Source: Gari tellinella (taxonomy: Eukaryota > Mollusca > Bivalvia > Cardiida > Psammobiidae). Taken from it: a DNA stretch of 64,000 nt. Positions 10,492-19,916 of the stretch are shown in pieces. The position numbers and the translations under genes are program-made. Location of the stretch: the NCBI GenBank assembly GCA_922989275.2, contig OV277861.1, positions 17,880,540 to 17,944,539 of the forward strand, in the 5' to 3' direction. Each line of letters begins with the position of its first letter. Positions within the stretch are counted from its first letter, which is position 1. Below the pieces are notes generated by a model that had not been told where the DNA came from, did not search any database, and saw only the letters and a list, made by a program, of their open reading frames with translations.

Positions 10492-10706
10492 TTATCTCTT
10501 TGCATGCTGGGTAATGTTTTCGTCTGAAACAATCGTTGTCTGCTATTGTTTCTAAAAATAGAAATTTTTATATTTCTTTTCAAAACAGGGTAAGAGTGTC
10601 AAACAGCTTGGATCCTGATGAGACGCTACATTACACTGCCTCTCATCTGGAACCAAACTGTTTGCACAGATAATCACGATTCCATGGCTAGTGTTCAAAG
10701 AGTTAA
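10492..10706. mobile_element. Family B MITE, hairpin decayed
   Basis: Left TTATCTCTTTGCATGCTGGG, right GTTCAAAGAGTTAA. The hairpin (10600-10669) has lost tip symmetry (GACGCTACATTACACTGCCT), so this is an older copy. Confidence 0.75.
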
Positions 10707-11039
10707 TAAAGTTTCTTGTTTTCTTATTTTGTCTTTTTACCAATTTCTTTAATCTAGAAGACAAGAAGGTTATAAATCGTTATTGTTGTTTTTTGTAGAA
10801 AAACAACACTTATGCTGAGTAGCAATTCAATACAGAATTAAACAGATCTCTTAAATCCAGTTGCCGATCAAATTAATGTGGGACTAAGGATAAGTAGAAA
10901 GCTCCCTTTGAAACTTTCAGCATTACATTGATGATGCATTAACCTATCCTTAGCTTTAAGGACAGCCCACGCATCTCCTTTTTGAGAAGTCTCCCAATAA
11001 AGATTTGACTATAATTATAAACTCCCCATTAAAGGACTA
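10707..11039. other. Fragmentary hpE, otherwise nothing
   Basis: AGAAAGCTCCCTTTGAAACT and GCATTACATTGATGATGCAT at about 10895-10942 are hpE remnants. No other feature. Confidence 0.4.
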
Positions 11040-11253
11040 TTAACACTTTGCATGCTGGGTAATGTTTTCGTCTGGAAAAAAATCGTCATTTGCTACTGTC
11101 CTAAAAATAAAATTTCAAAATAGAATCAAAGTGTCAAACTGTTTGGATCCTGATGAGACGCCGCATAATGCGGCGTCTCATCTGGATCCAAACAGTTTGC
11201 AAAGGTTATCACTGTTGGACAATATTATCCGCCGCTAGCACGGTAAGAGTTAA
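11040..11253. mobile_element. Family B MITE, intact
   Basis: TTAACACTTTGCATGCTGGG at the left, GCTAGCACGGTAAGAGTTAA at the right, TTAA at both ends, 214 bp. hpB at 11133-11200 with the symmetric tip GCCGCATAATGCGGC. Confidence 0.85.
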
Positions 11254-11840
11254 AACTATGAAATTCTAAAACAATTTAGGTAAACTAATACCTTTGACAT
11301 TCCTCAAACAAAATGCATGAGCAGTGAAGTAGCATGAAAATGCGGACTGAATCTGATAATGCAGCTGCATAGTAGTATCATGTTAGCTTGGGTATTACTG
11401 GATCATAGTTATAATACACCATGCCTGATCTAACTTCAATACAGCCTCAACTAATGTAGCATTTACAAAGGTCTCCAGATATGAGAGAGTTATAACTATT
11501 AACAGTAGAAATCTACTGCCAAATTACGATATCTTGATTTCGTTTATGTCAAACACACAAATTTCAAAGTTTAAGTAAAATAAAACATCTGTTCTGTCTG
11601 TTCTGTTCTGTTAAAACAATGCTGCTAATACATTTGACTTAAAAAATAGTTGTTGAAGTTGACTGCTGTTTCAAAATTTCCTTTTGTTGTCACATAGAAC
11701 CTATGTGACAAAAATTAGCAAAATTATTAGTTAATCTTTGAAAGAAAAACAATTACTTATCAATGAAATATGTTTTTAATTTCAAAGAAATTTAGTTCTC
11801 CAGCTAATTGCGTATTTATTGATTTTTGTTTTTAAAATAA
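11254..11840. other. No gene; short TTCTG repeat
   Basis: AAATAAAACATCTGTTCTGT at about 11576-11595 continues as TTCTG-rich repeats to 11614, resembling the tail at 37857-37890. Otherwise AT-rich and featureless. Confidence 0.4.
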
Positions 11841-11912
11841 AACAGTGCAGACCTTAATCAGACAACTCCATAAGGATCTTTCTGATCAGGGTCTGCACTG
11901 TTTTCTTATAGG
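11841..11912. repeat. hpC hairpin
   Basis: AACAGTGCAGACCTTAATCA pairs with CTGATCAGGGTCTGCACTGT, tip AACTCCATAAGGATCTT. A partial second copy of the 3' arm follows at 11913-11940. Confidence 0.65.
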
Positions 11913-12039
11913 ATCTTTCAGATACGAGTCTGCAATCTTTCCTGTGGAATAAATGTTTTACTTGATTAGCCAATGTAATAGTTCAGATGATTGACATTCA
12001 TAGGTAGCTGAATTTAAATATGAATATTCAGGAGAAGGG

Positions 12040-12369
12040 TTAACTCTTTCAACAACATGGACCTGTTTAAAAAATACTCATTACATTTGCAAACAGTGTA
12101 GACCCAGATCAGAGGGCTCCGATAGGAGCCCTCTGATCTGGGTCTACACTGTTAGCCAATTAAGAGCAGTATTTCTCACATAACTACCCCTTAATAACAT
12201 TTCAATTCTAGACGAGGTTGAGATCAGCTTGTCTCATACATCGACTCATGACAGATCCTATATTAAACTACCCGGAATTCAAAGTAGACTGGTTCATGCT
12301 TTGATAGCTAAAATAATCCACAAGGGAACCTAATAACCCACAAGATCTACTTAAAGTTGAAACGGTTAA
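12040..12369. mobile_element. C-type TTAA MITE (TTAACTCTTTCAAC ends), long copy
   Basis: TTAACTCTTTCAACAACATG at the left and AAAGTTGAAACGGTTAA at the right, 330 bp. hpC at 12089-12156 with tip GCTCCGATAGGAGC. About 100 bp longer than its relative at 10127 because of extra sequence right of the hairpin. Confidence 0.75.
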
Positions 12370-12849
12370 CTTATACTACTTACCACATTCAGATGTCAAT
12401 TAATCCATAATTCATCACTGCACTATTTACAATATGGGTTCATTCCTTTTATTTAATATTTGTGTTACACCAAAAGTATCTATCCATTCAACTGTATTTA
12501 AACCACTACATTATAGAATGACCACACAATCATTCAAATTCTCATTTCTACACCTTTTATTCAAACTTTAAAGAGGCACTAAAACTATCCTTCTATACCG
12601 AGTTGAGTTCCACCGAGTTGAGTTCCACCGATACCACAATCCCTTATTTGTACTGGTTAGTATGTATAGTAAAAGTGTTTCTGGTTCACTGGTATAGTAA
12701 CAAGAAGATTTATTACCGAAACCATCTAAAGCTTCTCATTACCTCTCAAATGTCTCCCCTCTAACTAATAATATCGCATATCTCAAAACAACCTCATTTT
12801 TCAACTGCGGAATTTCCACCTTCCCACCATTAATTCATGGGACACGCAT
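12370..12849. other. Hairpin-poor; a 15-bp tandem duplication
   Basis: GAGTTGAGTTCCACC occurs twice in tandem at 12600-12629. No hairpins. Confidence 0.45.
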
Positions 12850-13065
12850 TTAAAGTATTCCATTTCCATCCATGGTCACACTCAGAGTGAATGTAACTAC
12901 CCAACCATTCAAATAGTTGACAACATGCGAGTCGTCTCGGTGTACAGTCGCTGCCGTTAGTGACTCCACTGCCAGTACCGATATTCCAATATAAAAGCCA
13001 AGCGACTTCCCTGCAACGATGCTACCATACAACTCTCTCGGTCCGATATATCCGGTGTGATTTAT
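12850..13065 (-). CDS. Possible coding remnant or exon, unknown product
   Basis: A 71-codon minus-strand frame with balanced codon use (GTC, CTG, GTG, GAG, CGA) lies in one of the few GC-richer, hairpin-free patches. It reads with glycine/alanine-rich hydrophobic segments (SIVAGKSLGFYIGISVLAVE), then a polar H-R-D-D, then N-Y-L-N-G and another hydrophobic run, so a small membrane protein is imaginable. The RDD...NYxxG spacing loosely recalls Tim17/B14.7-type mitochondrial proteins, but this is too weak to name. No clear splice sites or promoter. It could equally be chance. Confidence 0.2.
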   Translation of the reverse strand: MNHTGYIGPRELYGSIVAGKSLGFYIGISVLAVESLTAATVHRDDSHVVNYLNGWVVTFTLSVTMDGNGIL

Positions 13066-13536
13066 TTACACTAAACATAAACCTGTGGACGCTGGAAGAT
13101 GCTCACAAAGTCACCGAAGCTTGTGAAGTGACAAAGCAGGAGTGAAGGAATCAATACGGAAAGTTTTATTCCCATAAATGGCGATCATTCAGTGTTACAA
13201 TAGCAGTCAATTACGGATCCTAACAAGCTGAAAGTTTTTGTGTACCTTTTATTACTCTGAATAATATGCAACCTTGTCACGTCAAAAGAATTAGTGACTT
13301 TACACTATTATAATCAACAACAAATCGTTAAAATTTAATCATGCTGATCAAATCTTTCAGTGGAAAATATGTAAAAGTACAGCCATGTAACCTTATAATG
13401 ATCAGGAGCAGATCTAGAACTACACTTGACAGCGAGGGTGAGGGTTGGCAAAAGGAACACGCAACAAATACTGTTTATATAGCTATGTATACATATTCAA
13501 AATAAGTCAAATTTTGAGAATAGAACTCTTCGACAA
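13066..13536. other. No feature recognised
   Basis: Hairpin-free sequence continuing the GC-richer patch, then AT-rich. No coding evidence. Confidence 0.4.
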
Positions 13537-13728
13537 TGCAAATAGTGTAGACCCTGATCAGGTTCTAGATCAAAAAGGTTGGCCAAAAGGTTGACCTATG
13601 ATGTCACTACTCATTAGAATTGTCTCTTTGAGACGATTCTAATGAGTAGTAACACCATAGGATTTTGTGCTGAAAAGAGTGAGAAAATGTTGGATTTGTT
13701 CAGTTTACTCCCTCTTTTTTGGAGCCGA
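13537..13728. mobile_element. Family D MITE, left end replaced by an hpC half
   Basis: The right terminus CCCTCTTTTTTGGAGCCGAG and the hpD palindrome (13593-13672, tip GTCTCTTTGAGAC) are present. The left terminus is missing. Instead an hpC arm (GCAAATAGTGTAGACCCTGA, 13537) precedes it. Confidence 0.65.
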
Positions 13729-13950
13729 GATGAGGGGGTCTGGTCAAGGTCTTTACTGTTGTCAATATCCAAGAATTTGTTTCCTCATAGAATGGATTTT
13801 AGTGCTATGACTGAGTTAGGTTACAGTATGCCCTTAATTTAGAAAGTAGATCCGACCTTGGCAATATTATTAAAACTTAATCACAAAATTGAAATCGATT
13901 TTACGGAAGGTTAATGCAACACATGCAGATAAAACTGACAGCATCTGTCA

Positions 13951-14012
13951 CAGTTATATAGTCAAGCCCGACAGTAATATAGTCAAGTCGACAGTAATAT
14001 AGTCAAGTCTCC
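13951..14012. repeat. Short tandem repeat, about 20-bp unit, three copies
   Basis: The unit GACAGTAATATAGTCAAGTC is repeated three times, the first slightly diverged (CAGTTATATAGTCAAGCC). Confidence 0.75.
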
Positions 14013-14023
14013 GAACTACAGTA

Positions 14024-14222
14024 AATGCGAATTTACAAATCGTATCTTTACCCATTAGCCTGTTTTAAGTTTTGTTGACACATGACTACTTAAAGCAGGC
14101 AGGAAGTAAAGCAGAATGCGCCTTATGGCGCATTCTGCTTTACTTTCAGCCTGCTTTAAGCTACCATGTTCCAGAAAAAAAATCCTAAGATTTACGAAAA
14201 ATCCGGAGAAATGGCAGCCCTG
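14024..14222 (-). mobile_element. Family K element (reverse orientation, truncated) carrying hpA
   Basis: Relative to the complete copy at 50928-51183 this is the reverse complement. The terminus CCGGAGAAATGGCAGCCCTG is at the right, and GGCTAATGGGTAAA-type sequence is inverted at the left (TTTACCCATTAGCC). The far terminus is lost. hpA at 14089-14160, tip GCGCCTTATGGCGC. It abuts the left end of the next E element. Confidence 0.7.
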
Positions 14223-14417
14223 CTATTACGACCACTAAATAGAAGGTTAATTGATTGAATAAAAGTGAGGTGACACTGCTTAAAGCAAGGTGACAGTAAA
14301 ACAGAAAGCTCCTATAGGAGCTTTCTGTTTTACTGTCACCTTGCTTTAAGCAGTCATCCGTTTAAAACAACTAATAATTCACACAATTAAGTGTCGTAAT
14401 ACAGAGGTTTTACTGTA
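14223..14417. mobile_element. Family E MITE, left end truncated
   Basis: The left side retains CTATTACGACCACTAAAT but the CAGTAAAACC terminus has been replaced by element K. The right terminus CAGAGGTTTTACTG is followed by TA. hpE at 14267-14349, tip GCTCCTATAGGAGC, nearly perfect. Confidence 0.75.
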
Positions 14418-14433
14418 TAGTATAGTAACTAAA

Positions 14434-14697
14434 TAACCCCTGAAACTTCAAATGGATCATTCCATTTTTACGCATTCAATTTATTCCTCCACTGAAGAAA
14501 AAATTCTATTTTATATATTATAAGAGGCATGAATATACAACAAAGGAACTATTTTCTTTTTTCTAACAAATGGTAGCTTAAAGATGGCTGAAAGTAAAGT
14601 AGAATGTGCCTTAAGGTGCATTCTGCTTTACTTTAAACCTGCTTTAAGTGGTCACCTGTCTTCAAAACTATAAACAGGATATAGAGTAAAGGGTTAA
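14434..14697. mobile_element. Family A MITE with a C-like left end (chimera)
   Basis: The right half is ordinary A (hpA at 14575-14650, end GAGTAAAGGGTTAA). The left end TAACCCCTGAAACTTCAAAT is C-family subterminal sequence, followed by A-type CGCATTCAATTTATTCCTCC. Recombination between families is the simplest reading. Confidence 0.65.
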
Positions 14698-14995
14698 TAA
14701 AGGTTTAACCCTATTCTCCTGAGGAAGTATTGATCCAGGTGTACTATTCCTCTTATAATACCTGTGATTTTTATTCTAATTATTAAAACAAGTAAATGAT
14801 TCAGTGATATTTCTGGTCGAATTGTAAGACATATGACATAATGTCTGCATGGACAGCCTCTGAATTATTGGTTGATTGTTTTGGGGCTTTCTTGAACTAA
14901 GATGATGGTCTTAAAAGTCTACTGGCTAATATAGCTTTAACTCAGCACTTAATCCATGTCTAAGTAATATCCCCTTCTTCAAAATGGTTGCCTGC

Positions 14996-15244
14996 TTAAC
15001 CCATTACCCCATAAATATGCCTTTTTACATCTTTAATTTATTCATCAACTGAAAAAAATTGTTCCAATTTATACAGTCACCAATATTTATCATTAATATT
15101 TTCTATTTTCTAGCAAATGGTAGCTTAAAACAGGCTGAAAGTAAAGAAGAATGCACCTCAAGGTGCATTCTGCTTTACTTTCAACCTTTTTTAAGTGGTC
15201 AACAGTCTTCAAAACTAGAAACAGGTTATGGGGTAAGGGGTTAA
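14996..15244. mobile_element. Family A MITE, intact
   Basis: TTAACCCATTACCCCATAAA at the left, TTATGGGGTAAGGGGTTAA at the right. hpA at 15122-15197, tip GCACCTCAAGGTGC. 249 bp. Confidence 0.88.
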
Positions 15245-15365
15245 CATCTGTTTTTGTCTCATATATTCCTCTGTGCATTTCCAAAATAAAATAAATGCAT
15301 AATTATGTCCCAGTTGATTTTAGTCCAAATTCATTGATGGTCAAGGTCAAGTCATATAGTAATAG

Positions 15366-15576
15366 TAATAAAGATGGGTGGCTACTTAAAGCAGGCTGAA
15401 AGTAAAGCAGAATGCGCCTTAATGCACATTCTGCTTTACTTTCACCCTGCTTCAAGCTACTCTTTGCTTGGAAATAATATTTGCATATATTCATTGTTAT
15501 ATAAAATGGAACTAGTTCTTTTAAAGTGGCGTGCATTAATTGCGTAAAAAAGTGTATCTATGGCGTTAAAGGGTTA
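15366..15576. mobile_element. Family A MITE, left half missing
   Basis: hpA at 15380-15458 with an asymmetric tip (GCGCCTTAATGCAC). The right block ends CTATGGCGTTAAAGGGTTA. No left terminus found. Confidence 0.65.
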
Positions 15577-15645
15577 TTTTTACCTTTCTGTAGCCATATC
15601 ACCTTGCTGACAGTCAGTTAAACGTACTGGCCATTACTGTCATCT

Positions 15646-15843
15646 ATGAAACCAATACAATGCCTCTCTCGTAGAATCTTACAGAAACTTCTTAAAACGA
15701 ATGTTGAAAAAAATTATAATGAGTTTGAGCAAGGTATCTTTGATGTTAGGATCTTCAAAGAAACAATAGAAAATTACTATCAGCTGCTTCAAGACTTTAA
15801 TTTCCCTTTTGATATGTTACACAATGTAGGGTTGCATTATTAA
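15646..15843 (+). CDS. Small open frame with protein-like composition, unknown product
   Basis: Sixty-five codons from ATG to TAA in a 380-bp gap between two A elements. The translation is charged and probably helical, with a basic start (residues 9-16, RRILQKLL), then NVEKNYNEFEQGIF and ETIENYYQLLQDFNFP. It is less repetitive than chance frames here. An in-frame TAA lies a few codons upstream of the ATG. Pyrimidine-rich sequence ending in AG (15575-15615) lies upstream, but in a frame that does not continue into this one. It may be a terminal exon, a remnant, or chance. No family recognised. Confidence 0.28.
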   Translation: MKPIQCLSRRILQKLLKTNVEKNYNEFEQGIFDVRIFKETIENYYQLLQDFNFPFDMLHNVGLHY

Positions 15844-15974
15844 AAACAAAAAAGTGTGGAAATTCTCCCTACGATATCTCAACACTTTTCAAGCACAAGC
15901 CTTTTAGAAAGTCGATCTTCTGAAGTTCAAGTTACAAAATTAAATTTTGTCAGAGTGGACACATGGCTATACGT

Positions 15975-16219
15975 TTAATCCATTACTCCATAGATACACA
16001 TTTTTACCCATTTAATTCATTCCTCCACAGAAAAAAAGTTCCAATTTATACAGTCATGAATATTTACCATAAATATTTTCTGTTTTCTAGTAGATGTAGC
16101 TCAAAGCAAGCTGAAAGTAAAGCAGCATGTGCCTGAAGGTGATTCTGCTTTACTTTCAACCTGCTTTAAGTGGTCACCCGTGTTCAATGCTAGAAACAGG
16201 CTATGGGGTAAAGGGTTAT
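15975..16219. mobile_element. Family A MITE
   Basis: TTAATCCATTACTCCATAGA at the left, CTATGGGGTAAAGGGTTAT at the right. The hpA (16096-16170) has lost tip symmetry through a short deletion (GTGCCTGAAGGTGATT). Confidence 0.8.
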
Positions 16220-16382
16220 AAACTAGAATGAGCAATCGTTGAAAAGAAGAAGGATATAACTTGATCATTGTGAGCCATTTCTTCTGCATAAGGTTAAGTC
16301 TCATCTAAGTATGACCCTATTGTTTCAATGTTTTAATGCCCAATTTAATTCACATATTGAAACCTATTTAAAACCCCAAACA

Positions 16383-16442
16383 CAGGATCTTGGTCTGATG
16401 TCAATTTACTTGGGTCAGATCTTGAGCCAAACTGCTTGCAAA
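16383..16442. repeat. hpB-like palindrome, strongly decayed
   Basis: GGATCTTGGTCTGATG and GGTCAGATCTTGAGCC with AAACTGCTTGC recall hpB arms. No termini. Confidence 0.4.
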
Positions 16443-16776
16443 ATGCCATTGATGAGTAAACAAGAGAACATTGAGGCACCAAGGGGCATAACTCTATAAA
16501 ACAGACACTTGAAATGTCACACTTTACAAACAACATATGATTGTGTCGTCCAAAATAATTAGGCAATGAAGCAATCCTATCAATCCTACCAACTATGATG
16601 AAATTTTGGGCAAAACAAACCAGACAGACGGACAGATAACAAAACACTAACAAATACCTTTTTCACCCAAATACATATTAAGCAGTACTGGTGCTGATAC
16701 AATCACAATTAATCATTAAATATTATACTGATTAATGGATTCAAAATCTTAGAAAATACTATAAATTAGGCAGGGG
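16443..16776. other. No feature recognised
   Basis: About 330 bp. GACAGACGGACAGATAAC at 16622-16639 is the kind of microsatellite found at the ends of the tandem-core elements, but no core repeat is present. Confidence 0.4.
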
Positions 16777-17334
16777 GCTTTAAAAGGGACTCGCAACCGG
16801 ATGGTGTACTTGTCAAAATAAAATAAAATACTCAAATAAAAGCAAATTTGTGGCATTTTTTGGCTTCTGACATTAAAAAAATATGATCAGTCCAAAAAAA
16901 GTCTCAAGAATCGTCACCGAATCTTAGTTTTTTTAGATATATTCCATCGTTTTTCAATAGCGTCAGCTGACGGTTTTGTTGTTGTTGTTGCTTCTCTACA
17001 CGGGCTCTGACATAAACCGGAGCTGAATAATGTAGTATTAATCGCTACCAGTGAAGTATGTTAATTCGCTACCATATATATAGAGAGCGTCCGTGGTCGA
17101 GGCGGTATACAGGCGTGTCTTCATTTTTCTTGTTTTTCTCCGCAATGGAGGGTCACGGGTTCGAATCCCACCAGAGCTTCTTCTTTTTTTTTTTGGAAAT
17201 GCATTTTTATGCATTTTTTAACAGAATTTATTATCCTAAACTAAATCTTACCCATTTATATAATCATTTGACATATATTTACAAATTACCATTTTTAATG
17301 CTAAATCCGGTTGCGAGCCTCTTTAAAATGATTT
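16777..17334. mobile_element. TIR element enclosing a Pol III cassette (P)
   Basis: The left end GGCTTTAAAAGGGACTCGCA, continuing into ACCGGAT, is matched in inverted orientation by ATCCGGTTGCGAGCCTCTTT at 17305-17324. These form terminal inverted repeats of about 25-28 bp enclosing 558 bp. The interior holds a tRNA-like Pol III promoter unit (separate entry) and no transposase. Target duplication not resolved. Confidence 0.65.
17086..17194 (+). ncRNA. tRNA-like Pol III unit or SINE head
   Basis: An A-box-like TGGTCGAGGCGG lies at 17094-17105 and a perfect B-box-like GGGTTCGAATCCC at 17157-17169. They are 50-60 bp apart, as in Ser/Leu-type tRNAs or tRNAs with an insertion. An 11-T run (17184-17194) is a strong Pol III terminator, and ATATATATA lies just upstream. 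The acceptor and T-stem do not pair well, so this is not a functional tRNA gene but a tRNA-derived unit. No anticodon can be assigned. Confidence 0.5.
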
Positions 17335-17702
17335 CTTTGACAATGTCTGCAACAGGATAAATATAAGACCAAGCAACCTCAATATGTCAGTATTGCCCTA
17401 TATACCGTCAAATCTAATACAAGCCTTGAATCCATGTTAATGGAATAAGGCCGATGGACATCTTTTGTAATTCGTTCAACCTGATACAATTAGTTCAGCT
17501 AGATGTCATGTCCGAAGACTGACCAGTCCTGCTGACCGCCTAATATCATTATGTCAGAGGTTTTTACTTGCTTATTAAATAATCATCGAGTATGGTTATG
17601 GAGACTGGCTGTCTAAATTGGTTCAAAATCTAAATTGCAACTACAATACTACCATGCTATTTGATCGCTCAACAAAAGGTTTGCCATTCAATTTTCAAGA
17701 CA
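17335..17702. other. No feature recognised
   Basis: AT-rich, hairpin-free. A purine/pyrimidine-mixed patch at 17450-17550 carries no frame worth naming. Confidence 0.4.
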
Positions 17703-17795
17703 AGTGGCTGCTTAAAGCAGAATGAAAGTAAAGCAGAAAAATCCAAAGGGAGCTTTCTACTTTACTTTCATTCTGCTTTATGCTGCAACCTGTTT
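17703..17795. repeat. hpE hairpin
   Basis: GTGGCTGCTTAAAGCAGAAT pairs with ATTCTGCTTTATGCTGCAAC. The left tip is damaged (CAGAAAAATCCAAAGGGAGC). Confidence 0.7.
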
Positions 17796-18200
17796 TAAAC
17801 AATATCCATAATTCTATTTTTGATTGGTTATTCTGTGGTTTACTGGATTTCTCTCGTTTTTTTGTTGCTAGCGTTAGATTGCCTCGGATTGTTGCGAAGA
17901 TGAGGTCAAATTCTTGGACTTCTCTTTTTCTTCTCCCTTCAAAATAATCAATAGTCATTAGGGGCCTCGTACATGATGTGTTCGCTCCTGTTCCGTCGAG
18001 GAATTGCCATCTGCTACCCAACATTGATTTCCGTTTCAACGACTGTTTACGATTAATGAAAAACAATATGAATTAAACACATAAATTCTCTACAAAAATT
18101 GTATTACATAACAACCTGTATATCAACAAGTTACTATGTATAGACCATCATTCAAATTACCATCAAACTCTATAAACAATAGGCCTGGCATAAACATCGT
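17796..18200. other. No feature recognised
   Basis: A minus-strand frame overlaps the hpE and adjacent sequence, but half of it is hairpin. Not a gene. Confidence 0.4.
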
Positions 18201-18268
18201 TTAACCCCTTACCCTATAACCTGTTTCAAGTTTTAAAGACATTTGATAACTTAAAACAAGTTGAAAGT
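18201..18268. repeat. Family A left end, truncated inside hpA
   Basis: TTAACCCCTTACCCTATAAC, then ACTTAAAACAAGTTGAAAGT, stopping in the first arm. Confidence 0.65.
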
Positions 18269-18378
18269 GGTTGCATAATTAAAAAAAATTGTACTGCGAA
18301 CAAGAGCTTTTGTGATAATTTCTTCCTTTATTTAGCAAGAATCAGTCTTATAATTCCGTCTATGCCTAAATATGTCAA

Positions 18379-18510
18379 TTAACTATCCCCCTATGTGCTT
18401 GTTGGAATGTTTCATTAGATATACTTGGGCGATTGTTTGTCCATGCAAGATAGCAAACAGTGCAAACCCTTATGAGAAGCCGCAAATAAATCGGGTTTAA
18501 GTCTTTATTT
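18379..18510. repeat. Left half of a TTAA element with an hpC-type arm (C9)
   Basis: TTAACTATCCCCCTATGTGC, TTGGAATGTTTCATTAGATA and GCAAACAGTGCAAACCCTTA line up with 34116-34265 and 50340-50540. The right half is not recognisable. Confidence 0.5.
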
Positions 18511-18650
18511 CAATGTCTACTTAATGTTTTTCTCAAAAGAAATGCTTTTCACTCATTGATAACTTGTTATGCATCTACTCTGTCCTGAAAAATAGACCTC
18601 AGGCACTACTGTTGAGAAATAGGCGAGGTGCCTGTTTTTAAAAGCACAAA

Positions 18651-18697
18651 AATAATGCAGAAAGCTCCTTGTGGATGCAATACTTTTTGTTCTGAAA
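18651..18697. repeat. hpE remnant interrupted next to F
   Basis: AATAATGCAGAAAGCTCCTT, then ATACTTTTTGTTCTG. The outer arm ends are missing where the F element begins. Confidence 0.5.
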
Positions 18698-18700
18698 ATA

Positions 18701-18893
18701 CAGTTGAACTTCGATATATCAAACTTGGTTAAGTCAAACATACCCGTATTTTAAAGTTAAAACGTGACTGAGCCACGTTTTAACTTTGAAATATGGGTAT
18801 GTTCGACTGAACCGAGCATGAAATAATGCAGTTCATGTGTCGAACTATCAGATAGTTTGAGTTTGGCGAGTTCGAGATATCGAAGTTCGACTG
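18701..18893. mobile_element. Family F TA-flanked MITE, 193 bp
   Basis: Termini CAGTTGAACTTCGATATATC and GATATCGAAGTTCGACTG are inverted repeats with TA on both sides (Tc1/mariner-like). The internal palindrome (18728-18812) has arms CAAACATACCCGTATTTTAA / GAAATATGGGTATGTTCG and centre ACGTGACTGAGCCACGT. It shares no arm sequence with the hpA-hpE set. Confidence 0.85.
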
Positions 18894-19074
18894 TATACTT
18901 CTGTGGAGGAAAGGGTTAATTAAAGCATCAACCACTTTACGACTTTCCCCATTCCCTGCCCCTTGATCCAAAGTATTAAACCAGTCATTATTGTTGTCTT
19001 TGTTTATGGAAGCCCCCTACTGCTCTGTTGTCTCCAAGCACTGGTCATTTTGTCTTTTTCACAGTGTCTTCCAA

Positions 19075-19200
19075 TCAGGGAGTGCTAATTTGATTGTGGA
19101 CAAGGCAAGGATTTTTATAACACTTGTTCTCGAGTGCCCGCTGAAGTCGGCCTTCATTTGGACACTGGCAGGATTTATACTGCCGCACGATATCACCATT
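19075..19200 (-). CDS. Short Cys-containing open frame, possible exon remnant
   Basis: A 41-codon minus-strand frame in a hairpin-free patch. It contains four cysteines, including C-Q-C-P-N-E-G and K-C-Y-K-N-P-C, and its codons are richer in GC than the surroundings. An upstream TAA at 19201-19203 and a terminal TGA bound it. No splice sites are convincing and no domain is recognised. Confidence 0.15.
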   Translation of the reverse strand, partial: NGDIVRQYKSCQCPNEGRLQRALENKCYKNPCLVHNQISTP

Positions 19201-19547
19201 TTATTTTCGCAGAAGAACTTGAGATCAACTGGCAGTGGTTCGCTGACATTAAACCTTTAGTTTGCTGAATAATGCTCATATTATTTTGTGTCACAAACTT
19301 TGTTATTCTGAACAATTTCAATTTCAAAATGATAGAACTGTTATAGTCTATTACTAATACATAAAATACTACATGTTCGAATATAGAGTCCATAATACTG
19401 ATATATTGTAATATGATCTGGACTAAAACAATTTAAAAGTTTAGAAATAACTAAATTCTTCACGAGGTCAAAGATTAATGGGTGAAAACAAGGATTCATT
19501 TTTGTGGTTTCCACAATAAAATCGGATGAAATTATGTTTCAACATGA
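19201..19547. other. No feature recognised
   Basis: AT-rich and hairpin-free. Confidence 0.4.
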
Positions 19548-19761
19548 TTATCTCTTAGCATACTAGCGGTGAAACCATGAAAACATTTACAAACATTTTG
19601 GATCCTGATGAAACGCCGCATGACGCGGCGTCTCATCAGGATCCAAAATGTTTGACATTCTGATCCTGTTATGAAAAGAAAATTTGAAAATTCTATTTTT
19701 AGAACAATAGCAGACGACAATTGTTGCAGACTTAAAATATTTACCCAGCATGCAAGAGTAA
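19548..19761 (-). mobile_element. Family B MITE, reverse orientation
   Basis: The right end TTACCCAGCATGCAAGAGTA is the inverted B left terminus. The left end is worn (TTATCTCTTAGCATACTAGC). hpB at 19589-19654, tip GCCGCATGACGCGGC. Confidence 0.8.
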
Positions 19762-19916
19762 AAGCAGACTTAGAGGCCATTCTGTGAAAACATTTCTATG
19801 CCAACAACGCTATCAATAACAAGCTACAATGGCTTCCAAGCAAAATTTTCATGCAATCAGTCCGTAACAAGCAGTTGTTTCACAACTCAAGATATGGCAA
19901 ACCCCTGTGAAAATTG
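19762..19916. other. Short unannotated spacer
   Basis: No feature apart from leading into the TTCNNGAA cluster. Confidence 0.35.

Noticed and set aside
17086..17194. Functional tRNA gene
   Set aside because: A and B boxes are good, but acceptor and T stems do not pair and no anticodon arm can be drawn.
17695..18066. 123-codon minus-strand frame
   Set aside because: Its C-terminal part is an hpE hairpin and the rest has no domain. The open frame is fortuitous.
19075..19200. Cys-rich frame as an EGF-like or other secreted domain
   Set aside because: Only four cysteines with spacing that fits no family I know, and no flanking exon evidence. Kept only as a low-confidence feature.
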